Below, piece by piece: positions 6,972-11,559 of a stretch of DNA of 15,938 nucleotides. This DNA is from a bacterium (GTDB taxonomy: Bacteria; Patescibacteriota; Minisyncoccia; Phycocordibacterales; UBA918). How positions within the stretch are numbered: position 1 is the first letter of the stretch; every line of letters starts with the position of its first letter. The stretch lies in the NCBI GenBank assembly GCA_027487145.1, contig JAIYEC010000027.1, positions 1 through 15,938 on the forward strand. The letters are read 5' to 3'. The notes under the pieces are model-generated. The model ran no database searches and was not told the DNA's origin. It saw only the letters and a program-made list of their open reading frames with translations. Made by a program: the position numbers and the translations under genes.

Positions 6972-7119
6972 CGAAAAGGCTGTAAGCAAAGCTTTCATCC
7001 TTTCGTCACTCGGACATCCTCTGCTTCAAGCACGGCTTGCTCATAGATTTTTAAAGGTTCAAGGAAAAAGCCAGCTTTATCTTGAACCTTTAAAAATCTA
7101 TGCTCTTCAGAGGAATGTC
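6972..7119 (+). other. L2: structured leader element before tRNA-Pro(TGG)
   Basis: The 277-bp gap before tRNA-Pro holds no gene but repeats the L1 layout. Hairpin H1 pairs AAAGG (6975-6979) with CCTTT (6999-7003), then TG/CA, then AAGC/GCTT around AAA, with mismatches at the same two positions as in L1. The lower stem pairs GACAT and CCTCTG (7013-7023) with CAGAGG and ATGTC (7108-7119), one bulged A. A small hairpin CAAGC-ACG-GCTTG (7027-7039) sits in the left arm, and a 22-bp inverted repeat forms the tip. Base changes that keep the pairing, compared with L1, argue for a selected structure. Confidence 0.6.
7042..7102. repeat. 22-bp perfect inverted repeat at the tip of L2
   Basis: 7042-7063 is the exact reverse complement of 7081-7102. 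The 17-nt spacer holds a further short stem AAAGC/GCTTT. It holds the place of the 58-bp palindrome in L1 but has unrelated sequence. Confidence 0.85.
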
Positions 7120-7130
7120 ACTCGTCTCCT

Positions 7131-7201
7131 CGGGATGTAGCATAATGGTAGTGTACGCGGTTTGGGACCGTGTGGCCCGGGTTCGATTCCCGGCTTCCCG
7201 A
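7131..7201 (+). tRNA. tRNA-Pro(TGG)
   Basis: Cloverleaf of 71 nt. The acceptor stem is CGGGATG/CTTCCCG with one T.T mismatch and discriminator A. Anticodon stem CGCGG/CCGTG closes loop TTTGGGA, anticodon TGG. T arm CCGGG-TTCGATT-CCCGG. CCA is not encoded. It follows leader L2 and, unlike the other three tRNAs, has no tRNA 3'-end copy downstream. Confidence 0.93.
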
Positions 7202-7234
7202 CAAATGCAATTTGGTCACATGTCGTGACTAAAC

Positions 7235-7269
7235 CAAAAGAAATCCACCTAACCGGTGGATTTCTTTTG
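7235..7269 (+). terminator. Terminator after tRNA-Pro
   Basis: A perfect 15-bp stem, CAAAAGAAATCCACC (7235-7249) against 7255-7269, loop TAACC, with a TTTCTTTTG arm and ATTTTC following. Confidence 0.85.
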
Positions 7270-7301
7270 ATTTTCATTGTTTCACGTGGCACATAAATCC
7301 T

Positions 7302-7331
7302 TGTTCTATGTAGAACGTTCTACATAGAACA
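7302..7331. repeat. 30-bp perfect palindrome in the parS-like cluster
   Basis: TGTTCTATGTAGAAC (7302-7316) is followed directly by its reverse complement (7317-7331). Each half is itself a near-palindrome of the diverged parS-like type, so this looks like two abutting sites. Confidence 0.8.
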
Positions 7332-7396
7332 CATACTAGATAATGCTGTAGCTGAATAGCTAGCAAGCATAAGTTCTATATGAAACTAAAATGTCA

Positions 7397-7819
7397 CTAT
7401 AGAATGATATTGGGAATATATTTCACTGTTGCATACCTTTCACGTGGCACAATTCTTACTGAAATAACGTCAATCTGCCATTCTGAATCAGAATTTTTAT
7501 CCATTAACCAACTTTCAATTGTTCGATACATCCTTTCGATCTTTTTGTGGTGAACGTTTTCTTCTGGGCGCCAGGTTCCATATGAAACAGCTTTATTGAG
7601 CATTTCTTTAGTTTCATATGAAACAGTTTTAACTTCAACAAAATGGATTATTTGTTTATTTTGTATAGTTTCACGTGACACAACATCAATTTCGCCCCAT
7701 TTTTTAAGATAATTTCGATCAATAACTTTATGTCCAAGCTTTTCAAGGTATTTTGCAGCAATATCTTCACCGATTGCTCCAATTTTATTCTTTTCACCCT
7801 TTTTATTACCTTGTTTCAT
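7397..7819 (-). CDS. YraN/UPF0102-family nuclease-like protein
   Basis: Small restriction-endonuclease-fold protein of 140 residues, close to the usual length of about 120. Seen: IGAIGEDIAAKYLEKLGHKV (13-32) with Glu18, RNYLKKWGEIDVV (35-47) with Asp45, and IHFVEVKT (58-65) with the Glu-x-Lys pair. These match the UPF0102 pattern and the acidic/lysine site of this nuclease fold. The family's cellular role is poorly known; a part in DNA repair or Holliday junction processing has been suggested. A consensus -10 TATAAT (7841-7846) lies 21 nt before the ATG, with parS-like sites over the start codon and -10. Internal sites constrain its codons (VSYE, VSYG, VSRE). Confidence 0.85.
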   Translation of the reverse strand: MKQGNKKGEKNKIGAIGEDIAAKYLEKLGHKVIDRNYLKKWGEIDVVSRETIQNKQIIHFVEVKTVSYETKEMLNKAVSYGTWRPEENVHHKKIERMYRTIESWLMDKNSDSEWQIDVISVRIVPRERYATVKYIPNIIL

Positions 7820-7893
7820 GTAGAACCTGTTTCATGTGAAATTATAGCAGGGAAGTGAGCTTGGTTAATTACGCTTTGTAAACAAGTCTTTTT

Positions 7894-7961
7894 ATAAAGG
7901 ACAACTGATTTGAATGTCGTAAATGTTGTCCTTTATCCACCTATCCACTCGTTTATCCCCA
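7894..7961. promoter_or_regulatory. Inverted repeat with DnaA-box-like sites (candidate oriC part)
   Basis: ATAAAGGACAAC (7894-7905) and its exact reverse complement (7925-7936) flank a 19-nt spacer. Overlapping and following them are three 9-mers close to the DnaA box TTATCCACA: TTATCCACC (7933), CTATCCACT (7941) and TTATCCCCA (7953). An AT-rich stretch lies at 8395-8490. A similar TAAAGGACAA inverted repeat with DnaA-like boxes is at 13929-13990. dnaA and dnaN are absent from the window, so an origin role is a hypothesis. Confidence 0.4.
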
Positions 7962-7967
7962 CATAAA

Positions 7968-7994
7968 ACCCACGAGCTGTTAAAGCCCGTGGGT
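7968..7994 (-). terminator. Terminator of the small membrane protein gene
   Basis: On the minus strand a ten-position stem, ACCCACGGGC against GCTCGTGGGT with one mismatch and a seven-base loop, is followed by TTTTATG. It lies 14 bp after the stop codon at 8008. Confidence 0.7.
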
Positions 7995-8007
7995 CGATGA
8001 CATAGAA

Positions 8008-8367
8008 CTAAAATTCAAGCCCAACTGTCCAACTGTGTCGCTCAGGTGGATTAAGACTGTCCACTGCAAGACGGCTCCTTTCACGCCAGTCGATCTTTTC
8101 TTCGATATCGCAGTAAAAAAAGCTAATATTCTCGCTCGTTCCACTGAAGCGCCAGCTTGAATTAAAATCCTTCTCTCCATAACGCTTAGTTTTTTCACAG
8201 CGACTTACAGCTTCCTGGGCGACAATCTCATCAGGTATTTGACCTGTCTGACTCGAATAATCGGTTAAAAGATTTTGGATGCCAGTTATATAGTCAGCGA
8301 GCAGGATACCTGCTACCAGCATCAGCGCAAGGGTGATAAGTGAAACACCAGTGGAATACTTTTTCAT
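8008..8367 (-). CDS. Small membrane-anchored protein, unknown function
   Basis: A 119-residue protein I do not recognise. It begins MKKYSTG and has one hydrophobic segment (about 8-26, LITLALMLVAGILLADYITG) that could be a signal anchor; the rest is polar and would lie outside the membrane, with two cysteines (in SRCEK and FYCDIEE) that may pair. ATG at 8367 is preferred: AGGAGAG lies seven bases before it, whereas the GTG at 8373 overlaps that ribosome binding site. The usable ribosome binding site sets it apart from its leaderless neighbours. It is divergent from the winged-helix gene across a 124-bp AT-rich region and has its own terminator. Confidence 0.7.
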   Translation of the reverse strand: MKKYSTGVSLITLALMLVAGILLADYITGIQNLLTDYSSQTGQIPDEIVAQEAVSRCEKTKRYGEKDFNSSWRFSGTSENISFFYCDIEEKIDWRERSRLAVDSLNPPERHSWTVGLEF

Positions 8368-8455
8368 GTGCACTCTCCTCTAAATAAACTTTGACTTTCT
8401 GTAAAATACATATAAATCATTTTATTTACAAAATATATTGCTATATTGAAAAAAA

Positions 8456-8485
8456 TTTAAAGTTTAACTTTAAATTTGATATACT
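8456..8485 (+). promoter_or_regulatory. Palindromic operator-like site and -10 of the winged-helix gene
   Basis: TTTAAAGTTTAACTTTAAA (8456-8474) is a perfect 19-bp inverted repeat around a central T, covering the -35 position. It is followed by an extended -10, TGA plus TATACT (8480-8485), 6 nt before the ATG. This is what an autoregulated promoter would look like; the binding protein may be the winged-helix gene product itself. Confidence 0.5.
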
Positions 8486-8491
8486 CTATTA

Positions 8492-9340
8492 ATGTTCGAC
8501 TCACCGATTACAGCCAAAATCGTAGAAGAACTAACGACCGGATCCAAGAATTCGGCTATTCTTGTCGCAAAAGTTGCAAAGTCACAAAATTGCTCAATCC
8601 AATCAGTTTATGCAGCGCTTCGAAAACTTCGTGAACAAAGTGTTGTTTTACTGCATAAAAAGGTTTTGATGCTAAATGTAGTATGGATTGAAGAGCAAAG
8701 TGAACTACTGCAGCGTGCGCAAGCGACATATTTTGAATCCAGTGACTCTGGGTCATTTTCAGTCGGTACACTAGAAGAAGGGGACAGAGTAACGTATCAA
8801 TTTAAAAATCCTATATTGCTTGATGAAATGTGGGGACATGCCTTTCTGCTACTCCTTGAGAAAGCACATAAAAAGGTTCCTATCATGATATATAACGCTC
8901 ATTCCTGGTTTCCAATTGTGCGACATGCCTCTGAAAAAACAATCTTCAGCACTCTAGCCAATCAGGGCTACAAGGCATACTTTTCAATTGGAGGAACGAC
9001 TGATCTAGATCGCAGTATATGTAAGGACTTCATCCACCCCATCGGACATTCTTTTTCTCTTGGTAACCAATTCGGCTTAAGAAATAACCAGTATTTGAAT
9101 ATTATAGATGATTATCTTATCGAAGTATCGCTCGATACTAGAGTATCAAATAATATCGATGATTTTTATAAGAAATACGTTACCCTTACATCTGCAAATC
9201 AAGGTGAGCTACAAGAAATAGTGTCTGCGAAGGGAAGTAATAAGCTAATTATTTCAAGAAATTCACGCAAAGCACTGTTGTGGCGTTCGCGATTATCAAA
9301 AGACTTCCTAATACCAACCGCAAGCCGTCAATATGTATAG
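8492..9340 (+). CDS. Winged-helix DNA-binding protein, unknown function
   Basis: A 282-residue protein without a name I can give. Residues 1-65 read as a winged helix: ITAKIVEELTTGSK, AILVAKVAKSQNCSIQSVYA (recognition-helix region) and AALRKLREQSVVLLHKKVLM (wing), similar in outline to TrmB- or MarR-like regulators. Residues about 100-210 form a mixed alpha/beta domain (HAFLLLLEKAHKKVPIMIYN, GYKAYFSIGGTTDLDRS, IIDDYLIEVSLD) that may bind a ligand or dimerise. No membrane segment. It is probably a transcription regulator; the palindrome over its own promoter supports autoregulation. The stop codon lies inside a bidirectional terminator shared with element D2b. Confidence 0.65.
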   Translation: MFDSPITAKIVEELTTGSKNSAILVAKVAKSQNCSIQSVYAALRKLREQSVVLLHKKVLMLNVVWIEEQSELLQRAQATYFESSDSGSFSVGTLEEGDRVTYQFKNPILLDEMWGHAFLLLLEKAHKKVPIMIYNAHSWFPIVRHASEKTIFSTLANQGYKAYFSIGGTTDLDRSICKDFIHPIGHSFSLGNQFGLRNNQYLNIIDDYLIEVSLDTRVSNNIDDFYKKYVTLTSANQGELQEIVSAKGSNKLIISRNSRKALLWRSRLSKDFLIPTASRQYV

Positions 9341-9369
9341 TAAAAAGCGCCTTCAGGCGCTTTTTACTA
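9338..9369. terminator. Bidirectional terminator, winged-helix gene and D2b
   Basis: A perfect 14-bp stem, TAGTAAAAAGCGCC (9338-9351) against 9356-9369, loop TTCA, with T5 runs on both strands. It ends the plus-strand gene and lies four bases beyond the last tRNA-end copy on the minus strand. Confidence 0.9.
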
Positions 9370-9372
9370 AGG

Positions 9373-9497
9373 TGCGGCCAGAGGGAATCGGTCACAAGTC
9401 GCTCCTTTCAGTCGCGCTCGCGACCCCACCTCGCCGACAAGCCCTCGCTTCGCTCGTCTTGTATACCGGCTACGGTTTTCGATTCCCTCTGGCCGCT
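9373..9497 (-). other. D2b: second three-way-junction element after tRNA-Gly(GCC)
   Basis: Read on the minus strand. The left arm (9480-9496) and right arm (9374-9390) form a perfect 17-bp helix whose right strand copies the tRNA-Gly(GCC) 3' end; the left strand equals the tRNA's 5' acceptor strand GCGGCCA joined to T-stem strand GAGGG. Inside: stem 2 pairs CCG and ACAAG with CTTGT and CGG (9434-9469, four-base bulge); the core stem GGTCGCGAG (9417-9425) pairs with CTTGTGACC (9390-9398) by Watson-Crick and G.T pairs. Junction sequences match D1: AATCGAAAACCGTAGC here, AATCGAAAGCCGCAGC in D1, and both have GGGGTCG before the core. No reading frame is convincing. Function unknown. Confidence 0.65.
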
Positions 9498-9548
9498 ACC
9501 AACAGCAAAGGCTCAGAAAGTATCCACTTTCTGAGCCTGCTGATTGGT
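9498..9548 (-). terminator. Terminator-like hairpin between D2a and D2b
   Basis: A 13-bp perfect stem (9509-9521 with 9526-9538, core GGCTCAGAAAGT) is extended by ACCAA/TTGGT and CAGC/GCTG at its base. It follows the tRNA-end copy of D2a, as another hairpin follows the tRNA itself. Confidence 0.65.
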
Positions 9549-9681
9549 GCGGCCAGAGGGAATCGAACCTTACAGGTTCAGTACCCCAATTGGCTAGATT
9601 GTTTCATTGCATTCACAATCTAACTCAATCGGGCTTCGATTCCACATAAACAAGCCCCCGGCTTGTTTCTTCTCTGCAGCA
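9548..9681 (-). other. D2a: first three-way-junction element after tRNA-Gly(GCC)
   Basis: Read on the minus strand. It ends in a copy (9548-9569) identical over 22 nt to the tRNA-Gly(GCC) 3' end, and here the discriminator A is followed by CCA. The left arm has GGAATCGAA (9635-9643) pairing with 9559-9567, then, further out, a hairpin insert (AAACAAGC/GCTTGTTT, 9648-9668) and a poorer match to the acceptor strand (9672-9681), the same position as the insert in D1. Inside, stem 2 pairs 9585-9592 with 9626-9633 and 9595-9602 with 9615-9622; a short hairpin GAACCT/AGGTTC (9565-9579) takes the place of the core stem. It looks like a divergent relative of D1 and D2b. Confidence 0.55.
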
Positions 9682-9720
9682 CGAACAAAAAAGGCCCTGA
9701 AGGGCTCTTTTTTGTATTCG
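9682..9720 (-). terminator. Terminator after tRNA-Gly(GCC)
   Basis: On the minus strand CGAATACAAAAAAGAGCCC pairs with GGGCCTTTTTTGTTCG around loop TTCA, with a T6 run. It starts directly after the tRNA discriminator base, so the tRNA transcript would normally end before D2a. Confidence 0.8.
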
Positions 9721-9791
9721 TGCGGCCAGAGGGAATCGAACCCTCCACTAATCCTTGGCAAGGACTCATTATACCACTTAACCATGGCCGC
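9721..9791 (-). tRNA. tRNA-Gly(GCC)
   Basis: Cloverleaf of 71 nt on the minus strand. Acceptor GCGGCCA/TGGCCGC, discriminator A. Anticodon stem AGTCC/GGATT closes loop TTGCCAA, anticodon GCC. T arm GAGGG-TTCGATT-CCCTC. CCA is not encoded; the next bases are CGA. Its 5' end is only five bases after the stop codon of the HTH/endonuclease-like gene, so the two are probably co-transcribed, with RNase P freeing the tRNA. Its 3' half is echoed three more times downstream (two direct, one inverted). Confidence 0.94.
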
Positions 9792-9796
9792 AATCT

Positions 9797-10465
9797 CTAT
9801 TTTGCTAGTTCTTTTAGCGCGAGCTCAATCCAACGGTTGAGTTTATGCTTCAAAACTGTGTTGCCGATTATAGTATTTCCAACGCCATTATGCAACGTGT
9901 CTTTAGTCTTCTTCGTGTTGATGTACTGATTCTTGTAAAACTGACTGTAGGGGAGAGAAGTAGCTGCTTTCCAACGCTTCATGCAGAGTTCTTCAGATTG
10001 GCCCTTATAAAGCAGTATCCAAAAATGGATATTGGCTTTTGGTACACCCATAAACTCGGTCGCAAATTTAATAAAAACTTTATGGGCTTTTCCCTCTGTG
10101 CCTGACAGTCGAATCTGGTGTTCATTTTTTAGATCACCTTGCGTGTAGTACAGCATAAGCCCAGCCATAAAGAGGGGGGATGATTTGTAGTGTTTATATT
10201 CAGTTTCAGCTGATCTAATTGCTTCACGATACTTAGTCTCACGCTCACGTTCTCTCGTTTTACTCATGAGCTTGAGCCGTTTGGCGTTTTCTTGGCCCGC
10301 TCGTTTCTTATTTTGCTTTGTAACACCCTCTGAAATAGCGTTATTTTTCAACCATTTTGAAACGGTTCCCTTAGATACCTCGCATATCTTTGCAATCTCT
10401 TCTAGCGTGAAGCCACGCTTGCGAAACTGCAGTGCTTGCTCAAACTTGTCTTCATTCCGAACCAT
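9797..10465 (-). CDS. HTH protein with LAGLIDADG-endonuclease-like domain
   Basis: A 222-residue protein. Residues 14-41 are a helix-turn-helix (FRKRGFTLEEIAKICEVSKG, TVSKWLKN), followed by a basic charged linker (50-95). Residues 96-220 (SSPLFMAGLMLYYTQGDLKN, GKAHKVFIKFATEFMGV, RWKAATSLP, a Lys-rich loop, then NRWIELALKEL) resemble the AL-Y-W-GEG type of HTH proteins found in candidate-phylum and actinobacterial genomes, whose fold I would compare to LAGLIDADG homing endonucleases. The usual acidic catalytic residue is unclear here: YYTQGD replaces the more common YWGEG, so cleavage activity is uncertain. Placed five bases before tRNA-Gly(GCC). It may be a regulator or a relic of a mobile element. 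Confidence 0.6.
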   Translation of the reverse strand: MVRNEDKFEQALQFRKRGFTLEEIAKICEVSKGTVSKWLKNNAISEGVTKQNKKRAGQENAKRLKLMSKTRERERETKYREAIRSAETEYKHYKSSPLFMAGLMLYYTQGDLKNEHQIRLSGTEGKAHKVFIKFATEFMGVPKANIHFWILLYKGQSEELCMKRWKAATSLPYSQFYKNQYINTKKTKDTLHNGVGNTIIGNTVLKHKLNRWIELALKELAK

Positions 10466-10476
10466 ATAGATGGTAT

Positions 10477-10505
10477 ATTATATACGAATTGTATATGTTT
10501 CGTAT
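10477..10505 (-). promoter_or_regulatory. Promoter and operator-like repeat of the HTH gene
   Basis: A minus-strand TATAAT (10477-10482) lies 11 nt before the ATG. Just upstream ATACGAA (10482-10488) and TTCGTAT (10499-10505) form an inverted repeat spanning the -35 region, suitable for an autoregulating HTH dimer. Confidence 0.4.
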
Positions 10506-10522
10506 CTGAGTTTTGCACAAGA

Positions 10523-10549
10523 AAAGGCCCGGTGGGATACCGGGCCTTT
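10523..10549 (-). terminator. Terminator of the 32-residue peptide gene
   Basis: An 11-bp perfect stem, AAAGGCCCGGT against ACCGGGCCTTT, loop of five, followed on the minus strand by TTCTTG. It lies seven bases beyond the stop codon. Confidence 0.85.
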
Positions 10550-10556
10550 CTCCTCG

Positions 10557-10655
10557 CTAGCCAAGTGGCCACGCCATGTTACCATCACTTATGTAGATAA
10601 GCGCGATGACGATGACACACATGGCAACGAGAAGTGCACAACCATATTTGTCCAT
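10557..10655 (-). CDS. 32-residue single-pass membrane peptide
   Basis: A very short gene supported by its signals more than its length: TTGACA and TATTGT promoter boxes, a near-perfect AGAGGAGG ribosome binding site about nine bases before the ATG, and a strong terminator just after the stop. The product starts MDKYGCALLVAMCVIVIALI and ends YISDGNMAWPLG: a hydrophobic helix of about 17 residues (6-22) with two cysteines and a short polar tail. I do not recognise it. Candidates are a small membrane regulator, a toxin of the type I kind, or a subunit of a larger complex; no antitoxin RNA is evident. Confidence rests on the complete expression unit. Confidence 0.65.
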   Translation of the reverse strand: MDKYGCALLVAMCVIVIALIYISDGNMAWPLG

Positions 10656-10679
10656 AAAACAGTTCCTCCTCTGCCATGA

Positions 10680-10707
10680 ACAATATCTTAGTTACTTCTG
10701 GTGTCAA
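10680..10707 (-). promoter_or_regulatory. Promoter of the 32-residue peptide gene
   Basis: On the minus strand a consensus -35 TTGACA (10702-10707) is followed after 16 nt by TATTGT (10680-10685). One of the few canonical -35 boxes in this window. Confidence 0.6.
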
Positions 10708-10812
10708 GAATGACCTTCAATTTCTTTTTCTTACAGAAACTGTATACCATGTCGTACTTTGTTTCTTTTCAGTCACAAAGTCGCTGGCAAGGTCTTGCGG
10801 AGTGATACTTGG
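10708..10812. other. Short gap without a recognised gene
   Basis: This gap between the peptide promoter and the cupin gene holds no coding sequence I can support. The only structure is a stem GGAGTGA/TCACTCC (10799-10819) overlapping the cupin stop codon; it lacks a T run, so it is a weak terminator candidate. Confidence 0.4.
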
Positions 10813-11082
10813 TCACTCCTCACCGACAATCCCAATCCAGCCTTGTGGACCGACAATGATGGAGTAGGGGGTATCAGCTGGCACGTCAAGTCTTTGTCCA
10901 GCCTTTACCTCTTTCTTTTCTCCAGAGAAATCAACTGTGATTGAGCTGTCTGTAACAAAAAGTGAAACCTTTCCATTGTGAATACGCTCTTCATGAATAG
11001 TTCCAGGAGCATCCTGCAACTCATAAATTGAGCTATAGCCTTCATCTTCAAACCTTTTAATCCATCGTTCAGATAATTCCAT
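10813..11082 (-). CDS. Small cupin-like protein
   Basis: An 89-residue single-domain beta-barrel candidate. Seen: HEERIHNGKVSLFVTDSSIT (30-49), then SGEKKEVKAGQRLDVPADTP (53-72) and YSIIVGPQGWIGIVGEE (73-89). The AGQRLDVPADTPYSI stretch matches the second cupin motif in outline, but the metal-binding His of that motif (usually PxxxPH) is replaced by Tyr73, and the first motif is incomplete, so metal binding is doubtful. No signal peptide. It may be a small-molecule-binding or structural protein. The -10 TACTAT or TATAGT sits 4-8 nt before the ATG, so the mRNA is probably leaderless. Divergent from tRNA-Arg. Confidence 0.6.
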   Translation of the reverse strand: MELSERWIKRFEDEGYSSIYELQDAPGTIHEERIHNGKVSLFVTDSSITVDFSGEKKEVKAGQRLDVPADTPYSIIVGPQGWIGIVGEE

Positions 11083-11086
11083 ACAG

Positions 11087-11140
11087 ACTATAGTACCTCC
11101 TCATATTCTTATTGCAAAAGGCCTGATTTCACCGTATGAT
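11087..11140. promoter_or_regulatory. Divergent promoters sharing a palindromic -35 TTGCAA
   Basis: TTGCAA (11112-11117) reads the same on both strands. On plus it is 17 nt from TATGAT (11135-11140), placing the start about three bases before tRNA-Arg. On minus it is 16 nt from TACTAT (11090-11095) before the cupin gene. The two promoters would compete for one -35 site. Confidence 0.55.
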
Positions 11141-11149
11141 GCTATCCAC

Positions 11150-11221
11150 GCACCCATGGTGAAGTGGATATCATTACTGTCTTCGGAACAGTCGTCCTAG
11201 GTTCGAGTCCTGGTGGGTGCA
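11150..11221 (+). tRNA. tRNA-Arg(TCG)
   Basis: Cloverleaf of 72 nt. Acceptor GCACCCA/TGGGTGC with discriminator A. Anticodon stem ACTGT/ACAGT closes loop CTTCGGA, anticodon TCG (Arg, CGN codons). T arm CTAGG-TTCGAGT-CCTGG. CCA is not encoded. It has its own promoter and almost no leader, unlike tRNA-Gly(TCC) and tRNA-Pro. Confidence 0.88.
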
Positions 11222-11228
11222 CAAAAGT

Positions 11229-11266
11229 AAAAGAAAAACGCTGGCTAAAGCCAGCGTTTTTCTTTT
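11229..11266 (+). terminator. Terminator after tRNA-Arg
   Basis: A perfect 17-bp stem, core ACGCTGGC/GCCAGCGT with loop TAAA, ending TTTTTCTTTT. Confidence 0.92.
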
Positions 11267-11298
11267 AAAAAGCGACATGCGCCAGTTTTGTTCCTTTA

Positions 11299-11444
11299 TG
11301 CAAGCCGCAAGCTTGTTTTCAGCTAATATCCTAAAGTTAAAAATAGCGTGTCGGGGTCACGAGCACTGAGTGAAATCGAAACGTAGTGACAATTTTGGTT
11401 AATAACTCGCGACTATAACAGCCAAACCGAGCCCTAGTGGGTAC
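11299..11444 (+). other. D3: decayed D-type element after tRNA-Arg
   Basis: The 338-bp gap before the CCA enzyme has no gene. It keeps D-element parts: CGGGGTCACGAGCACT (11352-11367) with partner CTCGCGAC (11406-11413), similar to the D1 core GGGGTCGAGAGTACT and ACTCGTGAC, and at 11428-11444 CGAGCCCTAGTGGGTAC, a diverged copy of the tRNA-Arg 3' end (CGAGTCCTGGTGGGTGC, three differences). A small hairpin CAAGC/GCTTG (from about 11301) may match the left-arm insert. No inverted left arm complementary to the copy is found, so the closing helix has been lost or never existed. Confidence 0.45.
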
Positions 11445-11559
11445 CGTCTTTCTTTTCTGCTAGATATGAAGGTGAATCCCGAAGCAAGTATTGATGCTGT
11501 GTTGGTGCCTTGCTCGAAATAAAGTGATATTATTGCTTTGTGAAAAAGGGTTTTAATAC

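Larger units (their letters stand above)
7278..7843. promoter_or_regulatory. Cluster of parS-like 16-mers (candidate centromere)
   Basis: At least nine sites resemble the ParB site TGTTTCACGTGAAACA. Best: TGTTTCACGTGGCACA (7278, 14 of 16), AGTTTCACGTGACACA (7667, 14), AGTTTCATATGAAACA (7610, 13), TGTTTCATGTGAAATT (7828, 13). Weaker (10-12 of 16): 7302 and 7316 (the halves of a 30-bp perfect palindrome, 7302-7331), 7372, 7436, 7574, 7812. Several lie inside the yraN-like gene, where they encode recurring VSYE, VSRE or VPRE. Two overlap its promoter and start codon. No ParB gene is in the window. Other palindrome-binding regulators remain possible. Confidence 0.6.

Noticed and set aside
7107..7292. 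61-residue minus-strand frame containing GIEPGPHGPKPRTLPL
   Set aside because: This is the well-known false protein made by translating the antisense of a tRNA gene; it overlaps tRNA-Pro.
9373..9569. Copies of the tRNA-Gly 3' end as extra tRNA genes or tRNA pseudogenes
   Set aside because: No D arm or anticodon arm is present; only the 3' half is copied and it pairs with an inverted copy instead.
9333..9929. Several plus-strand frames with RPEGIEPS or GNRTLQ-type sequence
   Set aside because: Antisense translations of tRNA-Gly(GCC) and of its repeated 3' ends; the recurring peptide reflects the nucleotide repeats.
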